Assembly: GCA_017469115.1 (NCBI GenBank)
Contig: JAFUGY010000075.1
Coordinates: 1 to 55,723, forward strand
Direction of reading: 5' to 3'
Origin: Oscillospiraceae bacterium
GTDB lineage: Bacteria; Bacillota; Clostridia; Oscillospirales; Oscillospiraceae
DNA: 55,723 nucleotides
Shown: in pieces, positions 54,370 to 55,723 of the stretch
Position numbering within the stretch: the first letter of the stretch is position 1
Layout: every line of letters begins with the position of its first letter
Program-made: the position numbers and the translations under genes
Notes under the pieces: generated by a model
Seen by the model: only the letters and a program-made list of their open reading frames with translations
Told to the model about the DNA's origin: nothing
The model's database searches: none

Positions 54370-54439
54370 GTTCCCCTTGGTCCATCGCCTAATCCATATA
54401 CATAACATCATTAACATAATATCTTCCATTCTAAAAAAT

Positions 54440-54476
54440 ATTCCTCCCGTCAGCAGAATCGGGAGGAATGCTTTTT
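54440..54476 (+). terminator. Terminator of the acyl-ACP operon
   Basis: ATTCCTCCCG (54440-54449) and CGGGAGGAAT (54460-54469) with GCTTTTTAT after it. Confidence 0.88.
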
Positions 54477-54597
54477 ATCTTGCAAAACGGAAGCTGCAAA
54501 TCCGACCTCTATGAAAAGCGCGGCGCACTGCACCAAATTCGTGGCAACATCCTATTCTCCGCGCAACTTGCTGTGCACAACCTGCGACGGTACGTCT

Positions 54598-54981
54598 TCA
54601 TTCGTATTTTGCCCGCAGCTTTTCCAAAAACCTGTCGTTGGAGATGATGCAGCGTTTGTGAATGCCCTCTCCGATTTTTTCTTTGGCAGACCAGGCTGCG
54701 ACGGAAAACGTCAGCACCCGTTTGTCAACGGCTATCAATTTGCTGTCGACCCATACCTTTTCGCCCATCGGCGTCGCCGCGAGATGGTCGACCTCCAGGC
54801 GGATGCCCACGGTACCCTGCCCCTCCTCCAGGAAAGGCTCTACGGACTCTTTGCAGGCCTTTTCCATCAGAGCAATCATACTCGGGGTTGAGAACACATC
54901 CAGCAATCCGCTGCCGACGGACGAGGCAACATTGCTTTGATCCACCATCACTTCTGCATAACCTTTGATCCCGATTTCCAT
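54598..54981 (-). CDS. Hot-dog thioesterase (FlK-like)
   Basis: A 127-residue single hot-dog protein. The N-terminal GIKGYAEVMVDQSNVASSVGSG, then STPSMIALMEKACKESVE, the EGQGTVGIRLEVDHLAATPMGEKV strand and DRFLEKLRAKYE resemble fluoroacetyl-CoA thioesterase FlK-type proteins. The ATG at 54981 follows AGGAGG and lies 18 bases after the predicted transcript start, so the longer ORF is rejected. Related proteins hydrolyse acyl-CoA esters; substrate unknown. Monocistronic and convergent to the acyl-ACP operon. Confidence 0.85.
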   Translation of the reverse strand: MEIGIKGYAEVMVDQSNVASSVGSGLLDVFSTPSMIALMEKACKESVEPFLEEGQGTVGIRLEVDHLAATPMGEKVWVDSKLIAVDKRVLTFSVAAWSAKEKIGEGIHKRCIISNDRFLEKLRAKYE

Positions 54982-55287
54982 AAACCAATCCTCCTGTTTT
55001 TCCAGAGTATAAAACAAAAAGTCCGGGATGGCAAGATGAACTTCATCAATTCTTATAAGCAATCTTAACCAATTCTTGCATGCAAACCATAGACTCTATA
55101 AAAGACTGAATTGCTCCAAACTTTGTTTTTACATTATATGTTATTGTTTGAACATTTTGAAAGACTGCTCAACAACATATTCTTCACAATAATTTTTGTT
55201 TCATTCATCCGGGCGTATGCCCGGTAATAATTAAACCAAAACTCTGCGGTTAAACAGGCGGGAGTGGGAGGAGGCCGTGTTAAAAAC
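54982..55287. other. AT-rich gap with one promoter and a GC hairpin
   Basis: Holds the FlK promoter (55006-55034), a perfect CCGGGC/GCCCGG hairpin (55209-55224, four-base loop) and the palindrome beginning at 55280. No convincing coding frame was found. Confidence 0.65.
55006..55034 (-). promoter_or_regulatory. Promoter of the FlK-like thioesterase gene
   Basis: Minus strand TTGCCA (55029-55034), 17 bases, TATACT (55006-55011), about 25 bases before the ATG. Confidence 0.8.
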
Positions 55288-55305
55288 TCAGTCCTGAGTT
55301 TTTAA
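55280..55305 (-). terminator. Perfect 12-base palindrome containing the stop codon of the edge gene
   Basis: TTAAAAACTCAG (55280-55291), two bases, CTGAGTTTTTAA (55294-55305). On the minus strand the stem ends in a T-run and probably terminates the transcript of the gene at the window edge, whose TGA lies inside it. Confidence 0.6.
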
Positions 55306-55723
55306 TGAGGAGGACCCGCCCCGCCGTTCTATTTGCAGAAATGATGTACAACGCTTTCCACCTGTCGTTTTTTCACTACTCTTTTTCTTCATCCGACAGA
55401 AGCGTCTGCCAGATAACGGAATCTTTTGAATGAACTCCATCAGTTGATCCCCATATCCTGCCATGAGGAGCAGCATCGTCGCAAGCTCCGGATCTTCTCC
55501 CTGCATGGCACGCCGCACCATCTTCAGCATGGTTACAGAATACAGATCCGGCAGAAGATGATAGTCTTCTTTCAATGCTTTATATTCTTCCTTTTCACTC
55601 ATCGGCTGATTCAGAAGAATCTCTGCCAGCATTTCAGGGCTTTTCGTTTGAAAAAGCTTCTCTGCAACAACCGGCCAGGGGAGCTCCTGATAAGTCTCTC
55701 CATCGCGGATACACTTAATCACA
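55288..55723 (-). CDS. Unknown protein, 5' part outside the window
   Basis: A 144-codon open frame running off the right edge; I do not recognise it. The visible part is mostly helical (MLAEILLNQPMSEKEEYKAL, PELATMLLLMAGYGDQLMEFI). After about residue 100 the sequence turns basic and low in hydrophobics (RRFCRMKKKSSEKTTGGKRC), which may be a frameshifted or degraded tail, or natural. It could belong to a nuclease/transposase family (Rpn-like) but I cannot support that. Confidence 0.4.
   Translation of the reverse strand, partial: VIKCIRDGETYQELPWPVVAEKLFQTKSPEMLAEILLNQPMSEKEEYKALKEDYHLLPDLYSVTMLKMVRRAMQGEDPELATMLLLMAGYGDQLMEFIQKIPLSGRRFCRMKKKSSEKTTGGKRCTSFLQIERRGGSSSLKTQD

Noticed and set aside
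51994-54429. 811-codon open frame on the minus strand opposite the ligase-ACP-thioesterase genes
   Set aside because: It is a shadow: the plus-strand genes carry clear catalytic motifs, coupled starts and ribosome sites; the antisense product is Arg/His-rich with no domain.

Overview
The window looks like a chromosomal piece of an obligately anaerobic, low-to-medium GC Clostridia-type Bacillota. The reasons are a Gram-positive str operon order (rpsL-rpsG-fusA-tuf), strong AGGAGG-type ribosome sites, sigma-A promoters with 16-17 base spacers, VanW-family proteins, rubrerythrin and an A-type flavodiiron protein, and 2-hydroxyacyl-CoA dehydratase homologues. I cannot name the genus. I see no rRNA, tRNA, CRISPR array, insertion sequence or prophage.

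Layout. 1-3.6 kb: str operon (minus), with fusA broken by one in-frame TGA. 3.7-8.6 kb: a membrane nucleotide-sugar dehydratase/epimerase, then a divergent MotA/MotB-like (ZorAB-like) motor pair and a flavin reductase. 8.6-17.5 kb: a purine-nucleoside uptake and salvage locus (BMP-type binding protein, ATPase, two permeases, two nucleoside hydrolases; divergently adenosine deaminase and SurE). 17.5-24.3 kb: VanW protein, oligoendopeptidase F, rubrerythrin with an unknown partner, an acidic unknown protein with a CYTH protein, and a flavodiiron protein. 24.4-36 kb (minus): a surface protein, then a long run htpG-hemW-vanW-metG-two CobW GTPases-HAD. 36.2-41.3 kb: SH3/CAP lipoprotein, signal peptidase I, Tex and a GH13 enzyme.

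41.3-55 kb is the most interesting part. A minus-strand operon encodes a close relative of the polyunsaturated fatty acid isomerase PAI, a phytoene-desaturase/retinol-saturase-like flavoprotein, a 2Fe-2S ferredoxin reductase, an 893-residue multi-cluster Fe-S/FAD/NAD(P) protein and HypA. It is followed by a separately terminated cassette of two 2-hydroxyacyl-CoA dehydratase-family proteins and a 59-residue membrane protein missing from ordinary ORF lists. Diverging from the PAI gene is an adenylate-forming ligase-acyl carrier protein-acyl-ACP thioesterase operon; a hot-dog thioesterase lies beyond. I infer an anaerobic pathway that activates, isomerises and probably reduces (or otherwise remodels) fatty acyl chains. 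The chemistry is not proven by sequence, and the ATP-dependent activator that dehydratases need is absent here.

Many start codons were reassigned from the longest ORF using ribosome sites and promoters; the clearest case is the first VanW gene, where the promoter -10 box overlaps the upstream ATG and a TTG start fits instead.
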